Origin: Selaginella moellendorffii
Taxonomy: Eukaryota > Streptophyta > Lycopodiopsida > Selaginellales > Selaginellaceae
Length of the DNA stretch: 64,000 nt
Reading direction: 5' to 3'
Assembly: GCF_000143415.4 (NCBI RefSeq)
Contig: NW_003314289.1
Location: 1,234,293 to 1,298,292, forward strand
The position numbers and the translations under genes are program-made. The notes under the pieces were generated by a model that had not been told where the DNA came from, searched no databases, and saw only the letters and a list, made by a program, of their open reading frames with translations. Of this stretch, positions 11,096 to 21,518 are shown piece after piece; position 1 is the first letter of the stretch, and every line of letters starts with the position of its first letter.

Positions 11096-11228
11096 TGGAA
11101 CTTGGCGTGTTGGTAATGAAAGAAAGAACCTAAAGGTTATTGCCGCTGTGTGATTAAAAGGAAAAAGAATCGCTGTACACGAACGAACATCAAGCTTCGT
11201 TTCTCTTGGTGCATCAAATCGTATCAAA

Positions 11229-13232
11229 TCAAAGAATCTGCCAGTCTTCCTCGCTCGTGGAATCCATTCCCAGATTCAGCTTGTCCAGCCTCAACTCGCT
11301 CGTCGATTCGCTCGTCTCTTGCTCCTTTGCCAACGTCCTCCCAAAACCTTCCGCCACTGTAAACATTGGCGCTCCATTGGATTGACTCGCCAGCTCCGAA
11401 GCTCTCGCGCACAAGTCATCCAAGTCCTCTACGCACAACAAGCAAACGTTAGCTTACACGCGACACTAACGCTTTTGCCTTACCCCTGTTCCGGCAGTAG
11501 AATCCTAGAGCTAGAGAAGGATCGATTGCATCCAGTAGCATTTTCCTCACCACACTGCAAAACCAAATCGTCACTACCAGCGAGAGGTTTTCATGCACGA
11601 GAAACTATCACACCTGCAATGGTACGATGCCGAATCAAACTCCAAGCTCTCGCCTGAAACGCTCACCACCTAGAGAGCAGCGTGGTGTGAGAAACCGAAA
11701 CATCGAAAAGATGGAGAGCGTTTCCACTTACCTTTTGCACCTCATGCGGGTCGAGGTACAAGGCCTGGTCGTCCTGGACGCCAACGAAATACACAGACGC
11801 AGCAGGCTTTCCACCAGCAATCCCAACACTTTGTGGGAAAGCAAACGTCGCTCGTAGCGAAGGCAGGTATCTGTGCCAGAGTATTCCAAGCAGCCTCACT
11901 ACAAGAATTTCGCCACAAAAATAACGTACCGAGGATTGATCTTGTCCAGGCCCAGGACAAGCGGGACGAGTATCAACACTGGACACTTCCCAGCAACGTC
12001 GACGTTGTAGAGAACCGGAGCTCCACCTCGTTCTCCGTGTGCATCACCCGAAACCACGTACACGGCCAGATGATCCTCCCCTTCTCGTCCGCGGCCATCG
12101 TTCCTAGCCAGAGCTTCGATCGCATGGCACAGCGCATACGGGCCTAGCCACGACCCCGCAGCCAGGCCGTAAGGACTGCCCGCACGGATAAAGTTATGAA
12201 TAGAGAACGGGCACGCCGGAGAAGGAGAGTCCACGAAGCTGTGCAAGATTTCGAGGTACTCCCGAGCATAAGGCTGCATCACCAACATTTGACCAATCTC
12301 ATGAGCTATCCTGCAACGCCAAGTCCAAACCAGAGCCATCATACAAACAGTCACCAAGGCAGGCCGTGCAAGCAAAATATGTAGCAGCAAGAAAAATGTG
12401 TGCACCAACCTGTTCTCCTCGCCGCCACCCTCGTCCCAGCCGATGGCAAACAAGAGCCTGGAGGAAACAAAACAAACAAGACCTTTCACGTAAATGAAAG
12501 AAGAGAACGGAAAAACAAGTCACCTGAGCAAAGAGCATCTGTCCACTCCTGATCATACACCCCCATCCAACATCGCTCGTGAACTTCGATTCACCGATAG
12601 CCTCAAATCCTGCCATACCAAAGCACGTACTCTCGGGCTTTGCTTTTCCTTCTTTGAATAGAAAGCTCAAAAAGCTTACCTTGCCTGTAAGTAATCCAGA
12701 TCCTCGAGCTAAAGTCGAGCAAAAAATCCGCAACAGCCTCGGGAGAAGACGAGGTTGATTCCTTGGCTTCTTCATCCGTGCTGCTGGTCGAAGAAGCACC
12801 CATCCTGTAGCAAGCCCCGAGCAGCCAAATGGCGCTGCCCGAAGAGATCCCATTCCCGCCTCTCATTCCCATGAGGCATTCCTGGATTCGTCTCACGGGC
12901 CCAACAGCCCTTCTCACCGCAGCAGTCCATTGCAGTGACCCAGCCAAGGAATTTAATCCTTTGTCCCTTGCCTTCGCGGCTCCTGCCCGTGCATCAAAAA
13001 CCCCAAGAGTGGAAGATATCAAAGATGACCACAAAGAAGAAGAAGAATTTGGAGCAGAAGAATTGGCAGCACCTTCCTCGGCAACCGCAGCGGCGTCGAT
13101 GATGATTTCCTCGGACGATGGATCGATGCTAGACACTTCCGGCCCGATTCCCTCGGCCGCTGCCGCTGCTGATACCGCGACCTCGCCATTGATTCTCGCG
13201 AGAGGAGGCGGAGGCGATGGAGAGTGCCCCAT
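11229..13232 (-). CDS. ATG4: ATG4 autophagy cysteine protease, 8 exons, 506 aa
   Basis: ATG4 trims ATG8 to expose its C-terminal Gly and later frees ATG8 from phosphatidylethanolamine. Exons (minus strand): 13232-12680, 12609-12524, 12457-12410, about 12297-11930, 11870-11732, about 11669-11614, 11554-11484, 11428-11229; phases are consistent. Catalytic Cys is in [10 protein letters not shown] (about residue 202); Asp and His are in YLDPHEV (about 392/394). [47 protein letters not shown] and GFYC are typical of plant ATG4. The first 90 residues are Ala/Ser-rich and low complexity. The last residues, EEDWQIL, form a W-x-x-L ATG8-interacting motif. The acceptor of exon 4 is the least certain. 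Fragments of this gene occur at 1.3 and 8.8 kb. Confidence 0.93.
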
Positions 13233-13573
13233 TCTGGAATTCCGCGCTCGGAACGAGAAAATATTTCAGGGCGGAGGAGAGGGGGAATTCTGTTACCTCG
13301 ATCGGCAGGGACGAGCGCCAAATTCTATCGCACGATTTCCGGAATCTAGAACCTGGATCGAGCTGGCGCGGGGGAGCGCCAAAAGAAAAAACCTACACTC
13401 CCCAAAGAACCCTAAAATGGGGAGCGACAAGCCACAACCCAAAAACTTTTAAGCAAGAATATTCGAGAACAATTAAACAGAGATTATATTACCACAAAAT
13501 AATCATGCTTAACTCTTTCATAAGCAAATTATACAAAACTTTCCTCCATTCCGCGGAGATTTTCTTCATCGTT
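13233..13573. promoter_or_regulatory. ATG4 upstream region / CPN60A 3' flank
   Basis: The 341 bp between the ATG4 start and the CPN60A stop must hold the ATG4 promoter (minus strand) and the chaperonin terminator. No core motif stands out to me. Confidence 0.35.
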
Positions 13574-15859
13574 TTAAATGGTCATTCCCTGTGGAGCTGC
13601 TGGCGCTGGCGTCTTTGGCTTTGGTTTCTCCACTACCACTGCTTGGGTCGTCAAAACCATGCCCGCCACCGACGCTGCGTTCTGGAGAGCGCAACGAGTT
13701 ACCTTGGCAGGATCGATCACTCCAGCCTCGAGCAAGTTCTCATAAACATCGGTCATTGCGTTGTAGCCAATCTCCCACTCGCTCGCCAGGATCTTCTCCA
13801 CAACCACGGCTCCCTCCACGCCAGCGTTGTGCGCGATCAAAGCTGCCGGGGACAAGAGAGCCTGTGTGTATGATCCAAGTGAGAAACAAAGCAAATGATA
13901 AGAGAAAAGTTACCTTCTCTACGATGTCAGCTCCAATCTTTTCCTCGGGGTCTTGCAAGCTTTGCTTGATCTTCGACACAGAGGCCGAGAGGTGTACCAT
14001 GGCTGCTCCTCCGCCTGGAACGATGCCTTCCTCTATGGCGGCAAAGGTGGCATTCTTCGCATCTTCGATGCGTAGTTTCCTGTCCTCGAGCTCTACTTCG
14101 GTAGCAGCACCAACCTACAAGAGACCACCGCGATTCGGAGTTTAGAGAAAGAAGAACAAAAGAAAAAAATCCGTACCTTGATGACTGCCACTCCACCGGA
14201 AAGCTTGGCTATTCTCTCCGATAGCTTCTCCGTGTCATAGACTGAGTCGGTTTCTGCAAGTTCTTTCTTGAGCTGAGCGATCCGAGCTTGGATCTCGTCC
14301 TTGCTCGCGACGTCGGCAATGATCGTTGTTGAGTTGTTGGTGATTTTAACTTTGCGTGCTGTTCCCAGCTGCTCGAAAGTGGCGGTCTCGGGTTTTAGCC
14401 CAAGATCAGAAGCAATATATTCAGCGCCTACAACATCACGCAAATGAAAACTCAAACTACAACAAGAAAAGAAAAACTCTTGTATACCTGTGATGATGGC
14501 AATGTCCTGAAGGAGTGCTTTTCTCCGCTCTCCAAAGCCAGGAGCCTTGGTTGCTGCAACGTTGAGAACACCCCGGAGCTTGTTCACGACCAACGTGGCC
14601 AGAGCTTCTCCGGACACATCCTCGGCGATAAGGAGCAGCGGAGCACTCTTTTGAGAAGTCTTCTCCAGCACCGACAATATATCCTTGATGGTTGTGAGCT
14701 TTTGGTCCGTGACTAGAACTTTGGCATTGTCGAACTCTACTGTCGACTTTTCTGGATTGGTCACAAACTGTGGAGAGATGTATCCTCTATCGTACTGCAA
14801 AACGTTTGTGTGAGATGAAGCTCAGCCAATAAATACCAATTCGACTCACCTCCATCCCCTCTTCCACATCAACGGACGTTTCAAACGAAGACGACGACTC
14901 GATAGAAAGTACTCCGTCGGGGCCGACCTTGTCAATCGCATCGGCAATCATGTTTCCAACAAAATCATCGTTTCCAGCAGAAATAGTAGCCACAGCTGCA
15001 ACCAAAGAAGGAATACTTGAGAACCAGAAAAACTGTGACATGCATAGACTAACCTTTAATGTCTTCCCGTCCCTTGACTGGCCTCGACTTATCCTTGAGC
15101 TCCTCAATCAAGGCAGAGACAGTTTTGTCAATGCCTTTTTTGATTGCCACTGGATTAGCTCCCGAAGTCACGGACAAAAGTCCCATTTTGATGAGCTCTC
15201 GTGCCAATACACACGCGGTGGTCGTGCCATCGCCAGCTGAGTCATTCGTTTTGCTCGCAACCTGTATAAAAAAGACTGATAAGATACGCGGAGAGAAAAA
15301 AGAAAGCAAAATGAGGACGAAAAAAAAAGCTTACCTCTCTGATGAGAGCAGCACCCGCATTTTCCATGTTATTTGGAAGCTCAATTGCTCGAGCAATCGT
15401 AACACCGTCGTTGACGACTTTAGCATTTCCAAACTCATCCAACACCACATTCCTTCCTGGAAAGGAAGAAAAGAGGGCATGAAGGGAAAGCTAGAAGGAA
15501 ACGAAGCCTTTTTCTTACCCCGAGGACCAAGCGTGACGCCAACAGCATCGGTCAATTTATCAATCCCGGCTTGCAATGCTGCTCGCGAATCCTGGTCGAA
15601 GGCAATCTCCTTGGCATTGGCACGAACAACAAATCTATTCCGCCTCGGCCGACACACCGCTCGCAGCCCCACTGCCGAAGCTCTCCCAATTAGCTTCCCC
15701 TGCGACGAGCCGGAAGGCCGGCCCAGCTGCTAGAACAAGCAATCGAGGAGAAATTCACAAAAAGGCCACAGATTCGCGACGAGAAATGGAGCTTACCGAG
15801 AGAGGCGCCGCCGCTAGGCATGGCGAGCGATGTGGGAGCAGCGCATTGTTGGCCGCCAT
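13574..15859 (-). CDS. CPN60A: Chloroplast chaperonin 60 subunit alpha
   Basis: A GroEL-type (group I) chaperonin that folds stromal proteins such as Rubisco large subunit. The first exon (15,859-15,797) encodes [20 protein letters not shown], and with the start of exon 2 it makes a Ser/Arg-rich transit peptide before the mature start at [17 protein letters not shown]. About ten exons are separated by short introns. Family signatures in order are [21 protein letters not shown], the ATP-site [117 protein letters not shown] and [11 protein letters not shown]. The end, [14 protein letters not shown], is like plant alpha rather than beta subunits. It appears intact. Confidence 0.93.
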
Positions 15860-15968
15860 GCTTGCGCTCCTGCCCTAAACTCGCCCTCTCTAAACCTTAG
15901 AAGCCTCTAGAAAAAAATATCTTAATATTCCTCCCCTGTTAAAAATTTGTCTCGTACATAAAATAAAT

Positions 15969-16040
15969 GGAGATGCCGGGTATCGATCCCGGTACCTCTC
16001 GCATGCTAAGCGAGCGCTCTACCATCTGAGCTACATCCCC
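15969..16040 (-). tRNA. tRNA-Ala (AGC)
   Basis: 72 nt on the minus strand. The acceptor stem GGGGATG pairs with CATCTCC, the D-arm is GCTC...GAGC, the anticodon loop is TTAGCAT (AGC), and the T-arm is CCGGG-ATCGATA-CCCGG. It differs by one base (GAGGTACC against GAGGCACC) from the plus-strand copy at 21,085. Confidence 0.96.
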
Positions 16041-16410
16041 TTAGCAATTCTATTATTACTAAAATAATCACAAAACTATTTTTAATTAAATTATTACTAT
16101 TTTAACTAAATCATTATTTACTAATATTAAGAGTTTAGCAATTTTTATCTTTTTTTACGATGGGAGCTACTGGCTAAAAGGCTCCTTTCGGGTTCATAAA
16201 AGTGCTTTGAAGATCCAAGAAGCATTACCAAATGCCATCCCAACATATCAACGATCAGGAGTACCATCCATCAAGATCAAGACCAACTTGTCGTGAAGAG
16301 CTGGTGCTCGCAATCTTGATAGACAAATGATCAAAATCTGAAGTACTGAGCAAATTTCTATACCAAGGGCAAGGAAGACAAGTGGAGTGCTGGCACTGAT
16401 GAAGAAAATG
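16041..16410. other. AT-rich spacer, nothing recognised
   Basis: AT-rich sequence containing at most the 3' end of the relic that follows on the minus strand. Confidence 0.4.
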
Positions 16411-17076
16411 TTATACCATATCACTAAAATGAGAAGTAAACTTCTTCCCATTGGCAATTCTGTTCACACGATCGAAGCCACACAAGTATGATAAACTCCT
16501 CCATCGGCGTAGAGAAGAAACAGACTCATCAGACAAAATCCCCAAGTGATCCAAAACATCTTCATCTGCTTCTAAAAGCAATGCCTTGAGCGTAGCCGAA
16601 AGATGCTGACCGAGGCATCCCTTGCCATTGCGCTGCTCACATCCTTCTCCAGGACAGAAAACATCCCCCAACCAAGTAATCGAGTATGTCAAAAGACTTG
16701 CCATGGGAGCCCAGGTAGGGGAAACAACTATTAAGTCTCGTCGTCCAGTAGTCAACAGTTGCCGAGCATAGAGGAGACCAAAGTTTCGATACCCCAAACC
16801 AATAGTCACCCCCGAGCTGCTCGGAAAGAAAGCGGAAAAGTAACTCCAGCTCTCCATGGATGACTACCTTTCCCCCGAGTCCAGGCGTTGCAATGCCTCT
16901 ATCTGCTTGCGTGAAAAGACCCTCTCCAGAAACAGTTCCCACGGATCCGAAAACGTGGCTTTCTCGGATCCCCCGAGCTCAAACCGAACAGTAAAATCAG
17001 ACGCATCAACTTTCAGCTCCCTCTTAAAGTTGATTCGACCACCTCCTCTCAGATCGAAGGCCTGCACTTTTGCCAA
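16411..17076 (-). pseudogene. Unrecognised gene relic spread over three frames
   Basis: Reading the minus strand, a plausible start (MAKVQAFDLRGGGRINF, 17,076) is open for 70 codons. The coding look then moves to a second frame (GGKVVIHGELELLFRFLSEQ at about 16,880) and then a third (GVTIGLGYRNFGLLYARQLL, down to 16,411). No short introns explain the shifts, so frameshift decay is most likely. I do not recognise the protein; the beta-rich, glycine-spaced look would fit an outer-membrane barrel, but that is a guess. Confidence 0.35.
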
Positions 17077-18034
17077 TGCATGAGGACCCTGGACATTCCT
17101 AATCAGAGCGCCCTAATGTGGCATTAAACTAGATTTAAACTCTAGGTTTTATAGTGGTTTAGATGGCGAAGGGTCTGTGCCCGAGATGGGAGAGTTGTTA
17201 GAATGATCGTGTGGAGTTTGGAATCGCTTGAAATCGATCATATGATAAGAGCTTCCGGTATTTCACTCGTTCACAGTTGTTGACAAGGATACCACGCTGT
17301 TTGAGGTGCATACCAGTGGGTGCAAATTAAACCAGTTTGTGATCTTAGCCATGGAGATTTCAGGGCAAAGCAACTCAAGAGATCAATCTTGAGCTCAAAG
17401 GACATGCTCAAGGATACAGTGCTTCAAGAAGGATATTCCTTTCCCACCTGTTGTAAAAACATTTGTACTAACTCTACCAGAGCTTTGTAGGATCGACGAA
17501 ATGCTGGGATTGGCACGTACGTTGTCTTGCCGTAACTCTGATTTGTTACAAGGACGACTTGCGAAGAACTGAACGTGAATCCCCTTCGAAACGTGTCGAG
17601 GGAGTGTAATTGAAAGCTCAAGTTCAAGACTAGTCTTGTTCGATTTTCTGTATCTCTTCTCATTGAGGTCCAGGGTTCGACCTTATGCTGCGCTCATGAT
17701 CTAAAACATGTAGGTACAAACAACAATATAGGTTCCACTAAGTAAATTACCATAGTGTCCAGACTATAATAAAATGCGAAAACGTTTTGGGGTGTGTGTG
17801 AGATCACGGGACGAGACAACGAAACGAGCAGTGGCTCCATGTGCTATGGTCGCATACTTGGTAGATGCCAGATCGTCACGCTCGTGAGCGCGCAGCATTC
17901 TTTACTCCCTTGTCATTCCCTGGTGATTAAAACCCCATCGCCACACTTCCTTCTCACATTCCACATTCCTTCTTGCGTGCCGGGGATCTCGCAAGAACAG
18001 TAGCGCTGCTCCTCAACCAAGTTCTTCGTCGCGC
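17077..18034. other. Intergenic region upstream of the miR160-like hairpin
   Basis: No convincing exon on either strand. The last few hundred bases (from about 17,760) should contain the promoter of the hairpin transcript; 'tataataaaatg' near 17,765 and 'attaaaacc' near 17,926 are the only TATA-like words I see. Confidence 0.3.
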
Positions 18035-18185
18035 GCGATCGATCGTCAAGGTAATGGAACTTTGGTTCTGCCTGGCTCCTTGCGTGCCAATTCGAGAGCT
18101 CGCCACAAAGAAATGCGTGTTTTCTGGCGAGCTTTATACTTGGCACGCAGCGTGTCGGGCTGACTGACTCCCTCTGGATCATCGT
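18035..18185 (+). ncRNA. miR160-like microRNA precursor hairpin
   Basis: The 21-mer at 18,069-18,089, TGCCTGGCTCCTTGCGTGCCA, matches the canonical miR160 from memory at 18 of 21 positions and keeps the TGCCTGGCTCC start. It lies on the 5' arm, as miR160 does. It pairs with 18,140-18,160: by hand, 10 Watson-Crick pairs from the loop side, then a wobble, with only two internal mismatches (18,079/18,151 and 18,077/18,153) to position 18,070. The star would be about 18,143-18,163. A second stem (about 18,097-18,105 with 18,124-18,132) closes the terminal loop. miR160 represses ARF10/16/17-type auxin response factors. No protein frame is expected here. Confidence 0.75.
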
Positions 18186-18470
18186 GTCAAAGTTCCACCA
18201 CGCCACCACCATTCACGTCTCTGATCCTTTTGTTCTTGACTGTGTCACTGGCTTGACTTGATCCTGTCCTGGAATGGTTGCTCTAGTCCTGTCCAATGCT
18301 CTCCAAAAGTCTCTTCTGACCGTGACTTAATCCTTCTCGTTGCCATGGTGGTGGTCGAGAGCAGCAGAAACTTAACTTGGTCCTCGCTTGAACGCTTGCT
18401 GTGATGGTCGAGTTGCTCGAGAACATCTCCTGGCTTCTTCTTCCCAGTAAAACTTTCCTGGATGCCATCT

Positions 18471-20077
18471 TCATCCCAGAGAGATCTCAAACAGGTCACT
18501 CTCGGCCTCCGGGTGTGAGAGCGACGACGTTCTCCGGCCCGACCACCAGTGAGAGTCGAGCCTTCGAATCGAGAAGAGCTCGCTGCCCTCGCCACCGTTG
18601 ATGGCGGTGCTGGATTTGCTGGCACTGCTTAAAACGTTGGTGGTGGTCGTCGTGGTCGTGGTGGTGTTGCTGCGGCCGTTATAGCTGCTCGGGTCGGCCG
18701 CTCTGTGGTCGTTTGCTGGCATGAATTCGAAGGAGCACTGGCCGAAATTCACGAGCAGTGTCACGTCGTAGTTTGATGCCACTGTTGCATGTAGAGGATA
18801 GCCAAATTCTCTGCTGCTACCATCGTTGCAGCTCAGCTCTCCCACAAGCTCTCCATCGAGAGTGAAAAAGAATCGTCTCGACTGCGGGCTGTAGCCGCAG
18901 CCTATTGTTGTGTTGGTAGTGCTCGCCCATCCGAACTTCTTCTTCCGCAGGAGCTTGCTGTCATGGCTATCGACTTGAAGCATCCCTGTAGAAAACACGA
19001 TGGAATTAGTTAGAATAGTTTTTTTTCCCTCGCAAACGCATGCTCACCATTGAGAAAGATGCGGCCGTCGGAGTGCAAGCCTACGGATCCTTGTTCCAGG
19101 CCTGGCAACCTGAACGGAGGAGCAGCACCCGGACTAAATCCCACCCCCAAAGTTCGAGTTTTCTCATTACCATCTTCTTGATCAATCCCTGTTGTTGTTG
19201 TCGTCGTTGGATCAAACGCTTTTCTGTCGTGGCCATTAGCTTGAATCCTCGTCTGGACGATCTTCTTGGTGGAGGAAGCTTTAGAGTCTCGCTGATGGAA
19301 TCCATTACCCTTGCTTCCCGACTGCGTGAGCGGATACTTCTCCGACGGGGACGGTCTCAGTATCAACTTCATGTTCTCGCTGTCCGTGGAAGACGAGATC
19401 TCGGACGCTAGAACGCTCCTCTCCTCGGAACCAACAGCAACGATGGTTATCTCAAAGTATCCTTCGGGAGGGAACGCGCCAGACGGGGGGCCGGGCAAAG
19501 GCAGTGCCGACTGTAGAGCTTGAATGAGCACAACTTGGACATCAGCGTCTAGTTGCAGAGCTGCCGGACGAGCGAGCCTTGGATTGAGCCTGATAAGTTG
19601 CATGTAATCGGACCCTGGACCAATCTCCCAAGCGATCTCCGGCTGGAAGGCCTCTCCAAGGCAGCACTTCGTGCAAAGCACGAACGCATCCGCGGACGAA
19701 ACCGGGCACTGCGAAGAACAATGGTACGTGAACGCAAATGCCGCCCATCCCCGGTCAATAGCGTCGGCTAAGAGATAAGTCGACTCGAGCCAGTCGAAAC
19801 TTCTCACTGGATACGAACCCCTCCACCTTGCGGCCATTTGGATTCCCTCCATAGCTGCTAGATCCAGTCCTTTCATACCCGAGAACGATCTGTCATACGG
19901 GAAAAGCCCACCGCCCCCATCACCATCTAGATCGTGCTTGTCTCTTGGAAGTCTCGGATGCTTTGGAAACCTTCTCGTCTTGAGAGCTCGTAGCACGCAA
20001 GTGATGACTAAAGTAGCGAGCAGCAAACTGGCAATGGGTAAACCCACAGCCAAAGCGATCTTCCTCCATGTCTGCAT
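18471..20077 (-). CDS. SPRY-domain membrane-anchored protein, 514 aa
   Basis: Exon 1 is 20,077-19,048 and exon 2 is 18,985-18,471, with a 62-bp intron joining ...IFLNG to MLQVDSHDSK in frame. An N-terminal membrane helix (about residues 6-31, IALAVGLPIASLLLATLVIT) is followed by a basic stretch. The SPRY/B30.2-like domain follows: YFEITIVAV, LGVGFSPGAAPPFRLPG, GSVGLHSDGRIFLNG, TTIGCGYSPQSRRFFFTLDG and HATVASNYDVTLLVNFGQC. Low-complexity Thr runs occur twice. The end, ELFSIRRLDSHW to ESDLFEISLG, is shared with plant SPRY proteins of this type. SPRY domains bind partner proteins; the partner and membrane are unknown. Confidence 0.85.
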
Positions 20078-21084
20078 AAGTTCCCACCGCTAGAACTTTT
20101 TTTCTTCCCGGAAGAAACGATCTGATCCCTGTGCTGCTGGATTTTTATCCTTTTCTCGCTTCCCAACCAAGAATTCCTGTTCTAGTAGCTCCAACTTAGA
20201 TCTTGTCCAAGCCCGTACGAAAATCCTTGTCAACCATCACCCACCAAAAGCTCCAAATCTAAAAAAATCTCTCCCAGCCGCTAAGTAGCAATATATCATC
20301 CCCGCGAATCACTAGAAAAACTAGTCAAGCCGAAGATCTTGAATGTAAGAAGCTCTCACCTAGGAAGGTAATTGCAATGGACTTTACTCACATTCCAGCG
20401 AAACTGCCTGGATGTCGACAGATCAAAAAGAGAAAAAATGGAAAAAACAGAAAGATCGGTCAGCACGACTCCTGGATATCAACGACGAAATAATCAAACC
20501 TGCTGAGAGCGATCGATCGATCGATACCATCCATCCAGAAAATTGCCGCGCGGCTCAGAAAAAGTCGCGCCTGGATCCGCGATCGATTCACAATGCCAGC
20601 GGAGAAATTCACATTGACAGCCGAAATATCGCCAGAGATCTTCGATCCGGGCGATCGAGCTGCGATATTGCGGATCGATCAATGCAGGAGCGCGGCGCGC
20701 AGCATAAAATCCCTCTCACCGCGCCTTAACCCTATGCGCTGCCCTTGCTTGCGCCGGGGGCCATGGCGATACCCTCCATCTCGCCATGATCCCCCAAGGG
20801 AAATGCGGGGGAGAATCAGGGAAAAGTCCCGCTGCCACTGCCAACTCAGCCGACGAATATACCAGGTGGATATTGCTGGGAGCCGTTGATGAGTGGTGCC
20901 AGTGAGGTGTCAGCCGTTAGATAAGCGCAACTTGTAAGCACACTGTCATTTCGTAGCATAGCATGGAAAAGCATACACGATCCAACACGTTAGTGGCTGT
21001 CTATGGAAGATACTTCGTTGTAGATAGTAGCCGATAAAATTCTATTAGATTGAACTATATGGTATTGGTATAAATTCCCAACAT
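20078..21084. other. Upstream region of the SPRY gene and spacer
   Basis: Holds the 5' UTR/promoter of the minus-strand SPRY gene. The 98-105 codon frames at 20,412-20,889 have no recognisable motif. A short GATC-rich palindromic run (about 20,508-20,525) is visible. Confidence 0.35.
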
Positions 21085-21156
21085 GGGGATGTAGCTCAGA
21101 TGGTAGAGCGCTCGCTTAGCATGCGAGAGGCACCGGGATCGATACCCGGCATCTCC
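21085..21156 (+). tRNA. tRNA-Ala (AGC), second copy
   Basis: 72 nt with the same cloverleaf as the copy at 15,969: anticodon AGC in TTAGCAT and T-stem CCGGG/CCCGG. A normal-looking pol III gene, with a T-run (actttttt) from 21,186. Confidence 0.96.
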
Positions 21157-21285
21157 AAAGGAAAAAGTATGGCTTTGAGAATATACTTTTTTGTTGCTTT
21201 AATGATTTTTGAATTATTGTGTTTTAAGATAATATGAATCATATTAATTAAATTATTTAGTTAATAATTCTTGCCTCTTGCCAAG

Positions 21286-21324
21286 CGGATGTAGCTCAGA
21301 TGGTAGAGCGCGCGCGGCATCTCC
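21286..21324 (+). pseudogene. Internally deleted tRNA-Ala relic
   Basis: The 5' part up to the D-arm (GGATGTAGCTCAGATGGTAG) is followed directly by a short GC run and the 3' acceptor GGCATCTCC. The anticodon arm, variable loop and most of the T-arm are missing. It lies 130 bp after the intact copy in the same orientation. Confidence 0.85.
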
Positions 21325-21518
21325 AAAACATTGAATTATTTAAGGTAATGTGAATAAACGAACATCAAACACAACCTCAGGACGACGGAGAACAAAAAAT
21401 CGTTTTTTTTTCTGTCATAAATTTCCATTTTTCTCTTCCCTGTACAACAAGAACATCGCCTACAAAAAAGCTTTGTGTGTGGAGAACCAAAAACTCAAAA
21501 ACTCCATGTTGTTGGCCA

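Noticed and set aside
20412-20889. Frames of about 100 codons upstream of the SPRY gene
   Set aside because: No motif, and they lie in the probable promoter/5' UTR; GATC-rich low complexity explains the openness.
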